From positions 189,099 through 253,098 of the forward strand of contig NZ_JALMDK010000007.1 of the NCBI RefSeq assembly GCF_023094165.1: DNA of 64,000 nt, in the 5' to 3' direction. The number at the start of each line of letters is the position of its first letter. Positions within the stretch are counted from its first letter, which is position 1. This DNA comes from Crossiella sp. S99.2 (lineage in GTDB: Bacteria; Actinomycetota; Actinomycetes; Mycobacteriales; Pseudonocardiaceae). The notes below the pieces were generated by a model. That model did not search any database, was not told the origin of the DNA, and saw only the letters and a program-made list of their open reading frames with translations. Below are positions 7,828-16,341 of the stretch, in pieces. The position numbers were made by a program, and so were the translations under genes.

Positions 7828-8998
7828 ATGCCGCGTGCTCGACGTTGGGTGGCGCTCGCGCTCGGGGCCTGGCGGGGACCGGCCTGATCACCACGCCGGC
7901 CGGGGCCGAGCCGGAGGCAAGGCCGATCAGCTGGGGGACTGCGCCGGATTTGCCGGCGCGCCGACTGGGGTGGCCATCGAGTGCGCCCGGCTCAGCGTGC
8001 CGCGGGACTACTCGCGGCCGTGGGCGGAGCGGATCAGCATCGGGGTCAGCCGGATCAAGGCGACCGATCCGGCCCGCCGCCGCGGGGTCCTGCTCACCAA
8101 CCCGGGCGGTCCGGGCGCGGACGGCGTCTTCGCCTGGACCGCGCTCTGGGCTGGGTTCCCGGAACTGGCGGCGAGCTACGACCTGATCGGGTTCGCCCCG
8201 CGCGGCACGGTCAACGGCACCCCGATCGACTGCGGCGGCCTGGTCGGCCCGCGTACCCCGGCCCAGCCGTACGCGCCGGAACGGGCGGTGCTGGACTCGG
8301 CGATCCACCCCGACTGGGCCTGGCGGCGCAGCCGGGTCGCCCAGGCCGAGGCAAAAGAGCAGCGCACCAACGAGATGTTCGACGACATCGTGAGCAGACA
8401 CGCGACCAACGGCCTCGGCGGCACCAGGGCCGAACTGCTGGCCACCTGGACCCGCCTGCGGAAGTGGTTGCAGGACAACCCGATCGCCGATCCGAAGCAG
8501 CCCGGCCGGTTCGCCACCGGCGACACCCTGTTCAGCGCCACCGGGTTCTACGTCAACTACCGGCGGACCTGGGGTCTGGTGGAGCGGCTGCTGGTCGAGC
8601 TGAACCGGGAGCGCACCGGGACCCTGCTGCTGGAGGCCACCCGTCCCTTCGGCGCCGAGCTGCCCAGCGGTGGCGGCGAGCACCGGCCGCTGAACATGAC
8701 CTCGGTGTTCCTCGGGTTGACCTGTGGTGAGGACCGCTGGCCGCGCGATCCCGCGGTCTACGAACGGGACGCGGCCGAGCTGGAGCGCCGGTTTCCGTTC
8801 AACGGCCGGTACTTCATGCTCGCCGACCTGCCCTGCGCGTTCTGGCCGCAGCAGCCCAGCCCGCAGGTCCGGATCGCCGGCCACGGCCTGACCACCACCC
8901 CGCTGGTGCTCCAGTCCCGCCGCGATCCGGCCACCCCGTACCAGGGCGGTGTGGCACTGGCCGAGCGGTTGCGCGGGCGGCTGCCCCGGGTCTTGCGC
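7828..8998 (+). pseudogene. Decayed S33-family alpha/beta hydrolase (tripeptidyl aminopeptidase-like)
   Basis: Remnant of a secreted S33 peptidase. The start ATG 7828 (MPRARRWVALALGA) runs into a stop after 19 codons. The protein continues first in a second frame (LAGTGLITTPAGAEPEAR) and then in a third (ECARLSVPRDYSRPW), so there are two frameshifts in the first 150 bp. The oxyanion region LTNPGGPGADG and YDLIGFAPRG are intact. PYAPERA then joins directly to VLDSAIHPDW: the segment with the nucleophile motif GxSxG is missing. The 3' end stops at ALAERLRGRLPRVLR, losing the catalytic His region, exactly where the convergent 2H phosphoesterase gene begins. No active enzyme can be made. Confidence 0.85.
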
Positions 8999-9526
8999 TC
9001 AGCCCGGACCGAACGGCGCGCTGAGCCGCACCTGCCAGCCCCGGACGGTCCGCTCCACCAGTTCCAGCCCGGTCGCGGCGAGGCGGATCGGCAGCAGCGC
9101 GCGCACCTGCTCGCCGATCCGGTCCGCCTCGCCCGCACTCGCCCCCAGCGCCACGGTGAGATGCGTTGGCGGCCGCTCGCCGAACCGCCCGTCATAGGGC
9201 CGCAGCCAGGGCCAGCGCTGCCCGGCCCGGTCCGCCAGTTCCTGGGCGCCGGGTGCGGTGACGGCCAGAAAGCCCGGTCTGACAACAACTTCGGCCAGCG
9301 TGAGATCGATCGGCGAGGTGTCCGCGGCGAGCGAGTGGACGGCGGCGGTCAGATCCTCGGTGAACGGAACGAACGGGTAGCTGACGGTGACGTGCGCGGG
9401 CAGACCGGGCCGGACCGTGGCCGGATTGACCGCGCGGGCCGCCTCCAGCAGCGGCTCGGCGGCCGGGACGAGGATCAGCAACGCGGTGGTTCCCAGGGCC
9501 GGCACCGGGCCATTGTGCCGCGACAA
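8999..9526 (-). CDS. 2'-5' RNA ligase family (2H phosphoesterase) protein
   Basis: 175 residues with the two signature HxTx motifs of 2H phosphoesterases: HVTVSYPF (about residues 45-52) and HLTVAL (about 121-126). The family includes 2'-5' RNA ligases and cyclic phosphodiesterases acting on RNA ends or cyclic nucleotides. Length fits a single-domain member. The gene ends exactly at the truncated 3' end of the neighbouring hydrolase pseudogene, so the deletion that cut the hydrolase may have placed this gene here. The molecular substrate is unknown. Confidence 0.85.
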   Translation of the reverse strand: MSRHNGPVPALGTTALLILVPAAEPLLEAARAVNPATVRPGLPAHVTVSYPFVPFTEDLTAAVHSLAADTSPIDLTLAEVVVRPGFLAVTAPGAQELADRAGQRWPWLRPYDGRFGERPPTHLTVALGASAGEADRIGEQVRALLPIRLAATGLELVERTVRGWQVRLSAPFGPG

Positions 9527-9579
9527 GACTGCGACAGGACGGAGATCCAGGCGGGGAACTGGACGCGTTGGCTCGGGGC

Positions 9580-11382
9580 ATGACCAACCTACTGTCGGCG
9601 CGCCCGGTCGCCGAGCCCGGCGCGCGGCCGCGGCTGCCCGCGCTGGACGGGCTGCGCGGCCTGGCCGTGGCCGGGGTGCTGCTCTTCCACGCGGGCCACC
9701 TCAGCGGCGGATTCCTCGGCGTGGACCTGTTTTTCGTGCTCTCCGGCTACCTGATCACCGACCTGCTACTGCGTGATCACACCCGTTCGCTGACCGCGTT
9801 CTGGGGCCGCCGGATCCGCCGGCTGTGGCCGGCTCTCGCCGTGCTGCTGCCCGGGGTCACCCTGCTGACCTGGGCCTTCGGCTCACCCGACCTGTTGCGC
9901 ACAGCGCTGGCAGACGGTCCGTGGGTGCAGCTCAACCTGGCGAACTGGCACCTGCTGGCCGAATCGGCCGGGTACTGGGACCGGTTCGGGCCGGGCCGGG
10001 TGTTCGGGCACCTGTGGAGCGTCGCGGTGGAGGAGCAGTTCTACCTGCTGTGGCCGCTGGTCGTGTTCGGCCTGCGCCGCCAGCGCGCGGTGGCACTGGC
10101 CGCCGGACTGGGCGCGCTGGCCTCGCTGGGACTGATGCTGGTGCTCACCGACCCGGACCGGGTCTACACCGGCACCGACACCCGCGCCTTCGCCCTGCTG
10201 CTGGGCGCGCTGGCGGCCACCGAGCCGGTGCGCGAGTGGGTGCGGCGGACGCTGCCGTCCTGGACCGCGGTGCCGCTGGCCCTCGGCCTGGCGCTGGCCT
10301 GGCTGCTGGTCGACGGGGAGAAGTCGCCGATGTTGTTCCAGGGCGGGCTGTTCGCGCTGTCCCTGGCCGCCGCGCTGCTCATCCTGCTGGCGCCCGGCTC
10401 GGTGCTGGACCGCGGATTGTGCTGGCAGCCGTTGCGTGGGCTGGGTCTGGTCTCCTACGGGCTTTACCTGTGGCACTGGCCGGTATTCCTGTTGCTGTCC
10501 AAGGAAAAGACCGGCCTGGACGGCTGGCTGTGGACGCTGCTGGTCTGCGCCGTGTCGCTGGGACTGGCCGTGCTGTCCAAGGTGTTGGTGGAGGATCCGA
10601 TCCGGTACCGGGCAGCCTGGGCCCGTGGCCGCACCGGCCTGGCGGCGTTCGCGGCGAGCCTGGTCGTGGTCGCACTGACCTGGATCGTGCTGCCCCGCCC
10701 GGCCACCGCGGCGATCGACACCAGCGCGCTCGGCGGCCGCCCCGCGGTGTCGGCCAACGGCCCCAAGGTGTCCAAGGTGCTGTTCATGGGCGACTCGATC
10801 GCCGCCGGACTGGCCTTGCCGCTGTCCGCCGCGGCCAAGGCGAGCGGGCTCACCCTGAAGTCGATCGCCGCCGCCGGTGGTGGCGGGGTGGTCGGCCCGC
10901 TGGCCGAGTCCACCTGGGCCGAACTGCCCCGCGTGCTCGCCGAGTTCCGCCCGGATGTGCTGGTGTACCAGGTCACCACCTACGACTGGGGCAGCCCGGC
11001 CGAACAGCGTGCCGGCTATGAACGCCTGGTGCGCGAGGCAGGCGGCGCCAAGGTGGTGTTCGTGACCATGCCGCCGATCCGCCCGGACGATTTCTACGCC
11101 GGGCACATGGCCGAGCTGGGGCGCACCACCGACGCGATCAAGGCGACCGGCGCCACGGTGCTGGAGGGCAAGGAGGTCTGGGGCGAGGCGTACCAGCGGG
11201 AACGGGACGGCCGGATCGAGCGCAGCTCCGACGGCATCCACACCTGCCCCGCTGGCGCGGCCCGCTTCACCGCCTGGCTGCTCGACGCGCTCGCCGCCCG
11301 CTACTCCGGGATCGCCCGGGTGGCACCGGAAACCTGGGCCAACACCGGCTGGGCCGGGGACAAACAGTTCCACGGCTGCTAG
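9580..11382 (+). CDS. OafA/YrhL-type membrane acyltransferase with C-terminal SGNH domain
   Basis: 600 residues from ATG 9580; a TTG 12 bp upstream is also in frame. The N-terminal acyltransferase-3 domain has LPALDGLRGLAVAGVLLFHAGH, FLGVDLFFVLSGYLIT and SVAVEEQFYLLWP, with about ten membrane helices up to residue 375. The C-terminal extracellular SGNH hydrolase-like domain begins with LFMGDSIAAG and ends with the DGIHTCPAG block carrying the catalytic Asp and His. Such two-domain proteins O-acetylate cell-wall glycans, polysaccharides or lipids outside the membrane. The acceptor is unknown. Its stop codon overlaps the stop of the convergent lipoprotein gene in a shared CTAG. Confidence 0.92.
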   Translation: MTNLLSARPVAEPGARPRLPALDGLRGLAVAGVLLFHAGHLSGGFLGVDLFFVLSGYLITDLLLRDHTRSLTAFWGRRIRRLWPALAVLLPGVTLLTWAFGSPDLLRTALADGPWVQLNLANWHLLAESAGYWDRFGPGRVFGHLWSVAVEEQFYLLWPLVVFGLRRQRAVALAAGLGALASLGLMLVLTDPDRVYTGTDTRAFALLLGALAATEPVREWVRRTLPSWTAVPLALGLALAWLLVDGEKSPMLFQGGLFALSLAAALLILLAPGSVLDRGLCWQPLRGLGLVSYGLYLWHWPVFLLLSKEKTGLDGWLWTLLVCAVSLGLAVLSKVLVEDPIRYRAAWARGRTGLAAFAASLVVVALTWIVLPRPATAAIDTSALGGRPAVSANGPKVSKVLFMGDSIAAGLALPLSAAAKASGLTLKSIAAAGGGGVVGPLAESTWAELPRVLAEFRPDVLVYQVTTYDWGSPAEQRAGYERLVREAGGAKVVFVTMPPIRPDDFYAGHMAELGRTTDAIKATGATVLEGKEVWGEAYQRERDGRIERSSDGIHTCPAGAARFTAWLLDALAARYSGIARVAPETWANTGWAGDKQFHGC

Positions 11383-11855
11383 GTCGCCGGACAGGTGCGT
11401 GGACCGTGCGGATCGGCGCCGGGCAGGGTGAAGTTCAACTGCACCCTGGTCGTCGCCGATCCGCCGCTCTGCACGTGCACGCCCAGCGCGGTGCAGACCA
11501 CCTGGTCCACCCCGCGGTCGGTCACTTCGTCGCGGGTCAGCGGCAGGGTGAGGGTGATCAGGTCCGGCTCGGTGGTCGCGTACACCCTGGTCGTGCCAGT
11601 GACGGTGATCTCGGTGTGCAGGGCGGGCGCCGCGCTGCCGGGACCGGTGAGCAGCAGGGACACCGCCTCGCCGATCGAGCCGAGGTTCCTGGTGTGGCGC
11701 TCGTCCGGCCGCAACCGGCCCTGACCGTCCACAAAGTACAGTGTGATCCCTGGCGAGACCCCGGTCGGCGCCTCGCCGCCATCCTCCACAGTGGACGATG
11801 GGATGGCACAGCCCGCGGTCAGCAACACCAGCGCCGCCAAGCCGATCCGCCTCAT
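11379..11855 (-). CDS. GerMN-type lipoprotein, third gene of a two-component operon
   Basis: 158 residues from ATG 11855. The signal peptide ends in a lipobox LTAGC at about residues 14-18. The remaining ~135 residues fit a GerMN (sporulation/germination) domain: ITLYFVDGQGRL, then GSIGEAVSLLLTGP and LTLPLTRDEVTDRG. The start overlaps the upstream kinase stop by 4 bp (ATGA). Kinase, regulator and a GerMN lipoprotein in one operon resembles the mtrA-mtrB-lpqB order, but this lipoprotein is much shorter and lacks the beta-propeller part of LpqB. It may sense envelope state for the kinase; that is inference. Confidence 0.8.
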   Translation of the reverse strand: MRRIGLAALVLLTAGCAIPSSTVEDGGEAPTGVSPGITLYFVDGQGRLRPDERHTRNLGSIGEAVSLLLTGPGSAAPALHTEITVTGTTRVYATTEPDLITLTLPLTRDEVTDRGVDQVVCTALGVHVQSGGSATTRVQLNFTLPGADPHGPRTCPAT

Positions 11856-13237
11856 GTCGCCTCCCTGGGCAGCACCAGGCGGAAGCACGCGCCGCCGCTT
11901 GGCCGGTTCGCCGCGGTCAGGTCGCCGCCGTGCAGCCGGGCGTTCGCCCGCGCGATGGACAGGCCCAGCCCACTGCCCTCAGTGCCCGAGCGGGCCGCGT
12001 CGGCCTTGTAGAACCGGTCGAACACGTGTGGCAGCACCGCTTCCGGCAGTCCGGGACCCCGGTCGGTCACCTCGATCTCGATCCGCCTGGCCTCGGCGCG
12101 CAGTGTCACGGTGACCGGTGGCCCGCCGTGCCGCAACGCGTTGCCGACCAGGTTCGCCAGGATCACGTCCAGCCGACGCCGGTCCAGTCGCGCCGGAACC
12201 GGCTCGGGCAACTCGGTCCGCACCCGGTCGAGCCAGCCGCGGGCCCGCAGGCAGTCCCGGATCGCCCCACCCACCTCGACCGGCTCGATGCGCAGCTGCG
12301 CCATGCCCGCGTCGAACCGGGAAACCTCCATCAACTCCTCGACCAGCCGGACCAGCCGCTGGGTCGCGGCCACCGCCAGTTCCGCCGATTCCCGTTCCGC
12401 CGCACCGAGTTGCGCGCTGCTGCCCTGGAGGATCTCGCTCACCGCGGCCAGTGTGCTCAGCGGGGTGCGCAGCTCATGCGAGACATCGGCGACGAACCGG
12501 CGCGCGTCGGCTTCCAGCCGCCGCAGCTCGGCCACGGTGTGCTGCAAGGAGCCCGCCATCTCGTTGACCGTGCCCGCCAGTTCGGCCAGTTCGTCCTTGC
12601 CCCGCACCGGCAATCGCGCGTCCAGGTCTCCGGCGGCCAGCCTGCGCGCGGTGTCCCGCACCCGCCGCACCGGCCGCAACACCCCGCCCGCGGCGAGCAA
12701 CGCGACCAGTACCGCCAGCGGCAACGCGATCGCGCTGGTGCGCGCGGCGGCCATGGTCAGTTCGTCCAGCTGCGCCTGGGTGCCGGCCAGATCGCGCACC
12801 GCGTAGACCTCGATGCCCGAGGGCCGCCGCTGTCCGTCCACCGCGGTGATCATGACGGGGGTGCCGATCAGCAGTCGCGGCCCATCTTGCTCAACCCGTT
12901 GCCACACCAGCCGATTACGCTCCCGCACCGCGGTGCGCAACGCCTCGGCCGCCCGCTCCGCCCCGGCGCCGGCCTGTAGGTCCACAGTGGACACCAGCGT
13001 GTTGTCGCCCACCGCCGCCCGCAGCCGGTCCAGCGTGGCCTGGTCCGGCGGGAAACTCACCTGTGCTGCCACCGCACCGATCCGCGCGGTCAGTTCCCCG
13101 GTCAGCCGCTGCTGCGCCTCACTCAGCAGCGCGGCCCGCGCCGACCCCGCGCTCGCCCAGGTCGCCGCCACCGCGCCCAGCCCGGTGACCAGCACAAACG
13201 CCACCACCAGCCGGGTGCGCAGGCTGTGTCGCCTCAT
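11852..13237 (-). CDS. Membrane sensor histidine kinase (MtrB-like)
   Basis: 461 residues from ATG 13237. An N-terminal membrane helix (about residues 8-28) and a second near 165-190 bracket an extracellular sensor domain. A HAMP linker follows (VRRVRDTARRLAAGDLDARLP). The HisKA domain has FVADVSHELRTPLSTLAAV around residue 255, and the HATPase domain contains NALRHGG, DRGPGLP and GSGLGLSIA. All catalytic boxes are intact. It overlaps the regulator upstream and the lipoprotein downstream by 4 bp each, so the three proteins should be made together. Confidence 0.93.
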   Translation of the reverse strand: MRRHSLRTRLVVAFVLVTGLGAVAATWASAGSARAALLSEAQQRLTGELTARIGAVAAQVSFPPDQATLDRLRAAVGDNTLVSTVDLQAGAGAERAAEALRTAVRERNRLVWQRVEQDGPRLLIGTPVMITAVDGQRRPSGIEVYAVRDLAGTQAQLDELTMAAARTSAIALPLAVLVALLAAGGVLRPVRRVRDTARRLAAGDLDARLPVRGKDELAELAGTVNEMAGSLQHTVAELRRLEADARRFVADVSHELRTPLSTLAAVSEILQGSSAQLGAAERESAELAVAATQRLVRLVEELMEVSRFDAGMAQLRIEPVEVGGAIRDCLRARGWLDRVRTELPEPVPARLDRRRLDVILANLVGNALRHGGPPVTVTLRAEARRIEIEVTDRGPGLPEAVLPHVFDRFYKADAARSGTEGSGLGLSIARANARLHGGDLTAANRPSGGACFRLVLPREAT

Positions 13238-13908
13238 CCGGGACCAAACCGGTAGCCGAAACCGCGCACGGTCTGCACGTGCGCCGGCTCCCGCGCCGAG
13301 TCCTCGATCTTGGCCCGCAACCGCTGCACGCAGTTGTCCACCAGCCGCGAGTCGCCGAGATAGTCGTGCTCCCACACCAGTTCCAGCAACTGCTGCCGAC
13401 TGAACACCCGCCCCGGCGCGCGGGCCAGCGTCAGCAGCAACCGGAACTCCGTCGGCGTCAACGCCACCGGCGCCCCGGCCAGCGACACCGTCGCCGCCAC
13501 CGGATTGATCACCAGCGCCCCGCCGCCGAGCACCCCGTCCGGTTCCACCCCGACCCGCCGCAACACCGCCCGGATCCGCGCGTCCAGCACCGTCGGCTGG
13601 GCCGGTTTGATCACGTAGTCATCCGCCCCGGCGGCCAGCCCGTGCACCACGTCGAAGTCGTCACCGCGCGCGGTCAGCATGATCACCGGCACCGCCCCGG
13701 AGGTCCGGATCCGGCGGCACACCTCGAACCCGTCCATCCCGGGCAGCATCACGTCCAGCACCACGATGTCCGGCGGCGTGCCGGCCAGCTCGCGCAACCC
13801 GGTCTCGCCGTCCTCGGCGGTGCGGACCTCGTGGCCGTGCCGGGTCAGCGCGAGCTGCAGCCCACGACGCACCAGCGGGTCATCCTCGACGAGCAGAATC
13901 GCGGCCAC
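13234..13908 (-). CDS. OmpR-family response regulator
   Basis: 224 residues from GTG 13908. The receiver domain has the acidic pair EDD, the phospho-acceptor Asp in VVLDVMLPGMDG, Thr in MLTARG and Lys in VIKPAQ. Pro-Ala replaces the more usual Pro-Phe after Lys. The winged-helix DNA-binding domain carries LTPTEFRLLLTLARAPGRVFSRQQLLELVW and ends VQTVRGFGYRFGPG. A longer frame opens at ATG 13965, but homologues begin close to the ILLVEDDP strand. The GTG with a -10-like hexamer just upstream fits a leaderless transcript. The gene is first in the operon with the kinase and GerMN lipoprotein. Confidence 0.92.
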   Translation of the reverse strand: MAAILLVEDDPLVRRGLQLALTRHGHEVRTAEDGETGLRELAGTPPDIVVLDVMLPGMDGFEVCRRIRTSGAVPVIMLTARGDDFDVVHGLAAGADDYVIKPAQPTVLDARIRAVLRRVGVEPDGVLGGGALVINPVAATVSLAGAPVALTPTEFRLLLTLARAPGRVFSRQQLLELVWEHDYLGDSRLVDNCVQRLRAKIEDSAREPAHVQTVRGFGYRFGPG

Positions 13909-13920
13909 CAAGCCAGTATG
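13906..13920 (-). promoter_or_regulatory. Possible leaderless promoter of the response regulator
   Basis: On the minus strand CATACT (plus 13915-13920) lies 6 nt before the GTG at 13908. No purine-rich ribosome binding site precedes the GTG. Actinobacterial leaderless transcripts typically have a TANNNT -10 element about 7 nt upstream of the start codon; this one matches except in the first base. Confidence 0.3.
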
Positions 13921-14073
13921 CGGTGGCAACGGGGCCGGGGCACGGTCAGCGGCGCGCTGCGACACAACTACGACACAGCACCGTCCACTGTGCCCGGACC
14001 AGCCTGGCCGAGCGGACCCGGCCGGCCGCTGCTAGCCTGCGCCGCAGCAGGAGGACGATCTGGGGGACGAGTC

Positions 14074-14988
14074 ATGGGGAACTCGGCAACCGTGTCGGCT
14101 GTGCTGGCCGTCGCGCTGCTGACCGTGGGCGCCTGCGGTGGCCCGAGCGCACCGGCGCCGACCAGCAGCAGCACCAGTGCCGCACCGGTCGAACTGAGCA
14201 GGGAGCAGTACCAGGCCGCGCTCACCGAGCTGGAGGATGTGGTCCGCCCGCTGGGCGAGCGGGTCGTCGCGGCGAACACGTTGGCGGAGCTGAACATCGC
14301 CCGCGCCGCCCTCGGCAACGCGCTGATGAAGCAGAACATGAAGTTCCGCGACCTGACGCCACCAGCGGATCTGCGCGGCCAGCACCGGCGCTTCGACAGC
14401 TATTTCCTGGGCCTGAGCGCGATGACGCAGCCGCTGACGATCAGCGACCGCTTGACCGAGTGCGGCACCCGGGTTGACGAGGGCGTCTTCGTGCGTAACT
14501 CCAAGGTCAGCACGATCGTCGAGCTGCGCCGGGACAACATGCGCGGGTTCCCGGCCGAACTGACCAAGGCCGGCCTGAAGTTCGCCGGCCTGCCGCTGCC
14601 ACCCGAGCCCCCTGACCTGCCCAACCGCCGAGCGGCCAACGGCGAGGTGGTGCACCGCGCCGGCGCCAAGGGCGGCGGCACCCTGGCGGTGACCAACAAC
14701 GGCAAGCAGGACGTGGCGGTCTCCGCGGTGGTCGGCGAACCAACCGACCCGCGCGCCACCATCTACGTGCGGGCCGGCGCCAGCGCCACGCTGACCGGAC
14801 TGCCCAGCGGGACCTACGGGGTCTACTACAAGACCGGGGTGGACTGGGACGCCGGGCGGCGGGGGTTCACCAGGGACTGCGGGTTCGCCAAGTTCCTGCA
14901 GGGGTTCCAGGGCAACCGGGGCTGGCAGATCACGCTGACTCCCGCCGGTGACGGCAACTCGCCGATCACCAAGATCCCGGCGTTCTGA
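14074..14988 (+). CDS. Putative secreted lipoprotein of unknown function
   Basis: 304 residues from ATG 14074, with a purine-rich GGGGGACGAG 5-8 nt upstream. The signal peptide ends in VGAC (Cys about 21), followed by a Ser/Thr/Pro-rich linker typical of surface lipoproteins. The middle is helical (residues 40-120); the last 90 residues look beta-rich (GGTLAVTNNGKQDVAVSAVVG, then YVRAGASATLTGLPSGTYGVYYKTG), like a small immunoglobulin-type fold. I do not recognise the family. It is divergent from the two-component operon upstream and has a long gene-free region downstream. Confidence 0.75.
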   Translation: MGNSATVSAVLAVALLTVGACGGPSAPAPTSSSTSAAPVELSREQYQAALTELEDVVRPLGERVVAANTLAELNIARAALGNALMKQNMKFRDLTPPADLRGQHRRFDSYFLGLSAMTQPLTISDRLTECGTRVDEGVFVRNSKVSTIVELRRDNMRGFPAELTKAGLKFAGLPLPPEPPDLPNRRAANGEVVHRAGAKGGGTLAVTNNGKQDVAVSAVVGEPTDPRATIYVRAGASATLTGLPSGTYGVYYKTGVDWDAGRRGFTRDCGFAKFLQGFQGNRGWQITLTPAGDGNSPITKIPAF

Positions 14989-15209
14989 GCACGGCTCACT
15001 CGGGCTGAGCCAGGCCGTTCGGGGTGGCCAGTTGCGCTTCCGGCTGGCTTGTTTTCTCTGGCGTCGCGATTATTTCAGTGTCGATCGAAATTAATCGTCG
15101 TGGGCGAAGAGCGAAGATCAGCCGGGAGGGAAGGGGAAGAGGGAGCGGCGCTGTCGCGCGAGCAGGTCCGCGCGGGAACGCCTGGTCGGCGCGGCCCAGC
15201 ACCAGATCA
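14989..15209. other. Gene-free gap with AT-rich patch and imperfect hairpin
   Basis: No credible gene. The stretch 15046-15120 has clearly lower GC than its surroundings. It holds an imperfect inverted repeat, CGATTATTTC at 15067-15076 against GAAATTAATCG at 15087-15097, differing by one unpaired A. It lies between the convergent lipoprotein and ABC ATPase genes and could terminate transcription from the left. Confidence 0.4.
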
Positions 15210-15370
15210 CGTAAGCCGACCGACCGTTCGGTAGAGGTGCGAACCAGCCAACGCGTAAGCCGACCGACCGTTCGGTAGAGGTGCGAACCAGCCAACGTGC
15301 AAGGTGACCGACCGTTCGGTAGGCACGCAGACCTGCTGTCCCGCGTGCCCACCGACCATTCGGTAGGCAC
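15210..15370. repeat. 44-bp tandem repeat with ACCGACCGTTCGGTAG core, four cores
   Basis: Two near-identical 44-bp units at 15210-15253 and 15254-15297 each begin CGTAAGCCGACCG and end GAACCAGCCAAC. Two degenerate units follow. The palindromic core ACCGTTCGGT occurs at 15223-15232, 15267-15276 and 15311-15320; a variant ACCATTCGGT is at 15355-15364. Core spacing is 44, 44 and 44 bp. The array lies between convergent genes, so it is not an obvious promoter operator. The core resembles TetR-type half-sites and recurs singly elsewhere in the window. Short translated frames across it are artefacts of the repeat. Confidence 0.85.
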
Positions 15371-15543
15371 GCGACCCTGGGCTCAGCCGAGGCAGGGCCG
15401 ATCCAGTCACGGCTCCCGACCCCGGCCTCCGCGCCGCGGACCTGTTCCGCGAGCGTGGCCGCCCCCGCCCCCGCAGCCGTCAGGCTCGTGTCGTGACCGC
15501 CTCGCCCCGTCCCGCCCTGCGGCCCCCTGGCCAGCCGTCAGCC
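15371..15543. other. Gene-free region downstream of the tandem array
   Basis: C-rich sequence on the plus strand with low complexity. I see no gene, clear hairpin or promoter here. Confidence 0.4.
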
Positions 15544-16341
15544 TCACTCCGCCGCAGTCGCCGCCCCTAGCAACTCCCGGATCCGCCCCGTCACCGTCGA
15601 GAACCCGGGCAACGCCATCGTCTCCGCATACCCCCGCCGCTCCGGCAACCCCACCGGAATGATCTCCGCGACCCGCCCCGGCCGCGCCGTCAGCACCACC
15701 ACCCGGTTGGCCAGATAAGCCGACTCCGCGATCGAGTGCGTCACCAGCAACACCGTCGTGCCGGTCTCTCGCCAGATCCGGTGCAGCTCCACGTTCATCT
15801 GCTCCCGGGTCAGCGCGTCCAGCGCGCCGAAGGGCTCATCCATCAGCAGCACCCGCGGCCGGTGCAGCAACGCCCGGCACAGCGCCACCCGCTGCTGCAT
15901 CCCGCCGGACAGCTCGTGCGGCAGCGCGTCGGCGAAGCCGCTCAACCCAGTCAACTCGATCAGCTCGTCCGTGCGTTGCCGGGCCTCGGCCGTTGGCATG
16001 CCGCGCATTTCCGCCTGGAGCAGGATGTTGCGCCGGGCCGAGCGCCAGTCCAGCAGGGCGGCGCGTTGGAAGACGTAGCCGATGTCGTGCCGGGGGCCGC
16101 GGACCTGGTCGCCGAGCAGGCGGACCGTGCCCGCGGACGGGGAAAGCAGGCCCGCCACCAGTTTCAGCAGGGTGGACTTGCCGCAGCCGGAGGGGCCGAC
16201 GATGCTGACGAACTCGCCCGGTTCGACATCCAGCGACACCTCCTCGACCGCGGTCACCGCGAGCTTGCGGGCGCGGAAGCGGACGGTGACCGCGTTCAGT
16301 TGCACGGCGTGGCTGGTGCGGGTAGTGATCACCCGGCTCAT
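15544..16341 (-). CDS. ABC importer ATPase (SsuB/TauB/ThiZ type)
   Basis: 265 residues from ATG 16341. Walker A GPSGCGKST (about residues 49-57), Q-loop VFQRAALLDW, signature LSGGMQQR, Walker B VLLMDEPFGALD and the switch His in LLVTHSIAE are all intact. This sequence class energises NMT1/SsuA-type importers for sulfonates, nitrate or pyrimidine precursors. The start overlaps the substrate-binding gene by 4 bp, making it the last gene of a three-gene transport operon. The substrate is not determined by the sequence. Confidence 0.93.
   Translation of the reverse strand: MSRVITTRTSHAVQLNAVTVRFRARKLAVTAVEEVSLDVEPGEFVSIVGPSGCGKSTLLKLVAGLLSPSAGTVRLLGDQVRGPRHDIGYVFQRAALLDWRSARRNILLQAEMRGMPTAEARQRTDELIELTGLSGFADALPHELSGGMQQRVALCRALLHRPRVLLMDEPFGALDALTREQMNVELHRIWRETGTTVLLVTHSIAESAYLANRVVVLTARPGRVAEIIPVGLPERRGYAETMALPGFSTVTGRIRELLGAATAAE

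Noticed and set aside
9568..9579. TTG 9568 as start of the acyltransferase
   Set aside because: The in-frame ATG at 9580 is closer to the conserved beginning of the family and there is no better ribosome binding site for TTG.
14996..15370. 124-codon frame across the tandem array
   Set aside because: Repeated words such as RSVG and LAGSHLYRTVGRLT come from the 44-bp DNA repeat. There is no start signal and composition is not coding-like.
15210..15370. CRISPR array
   Set aside because: Units are directly adjacent without unique spacers and no cas genes are present.
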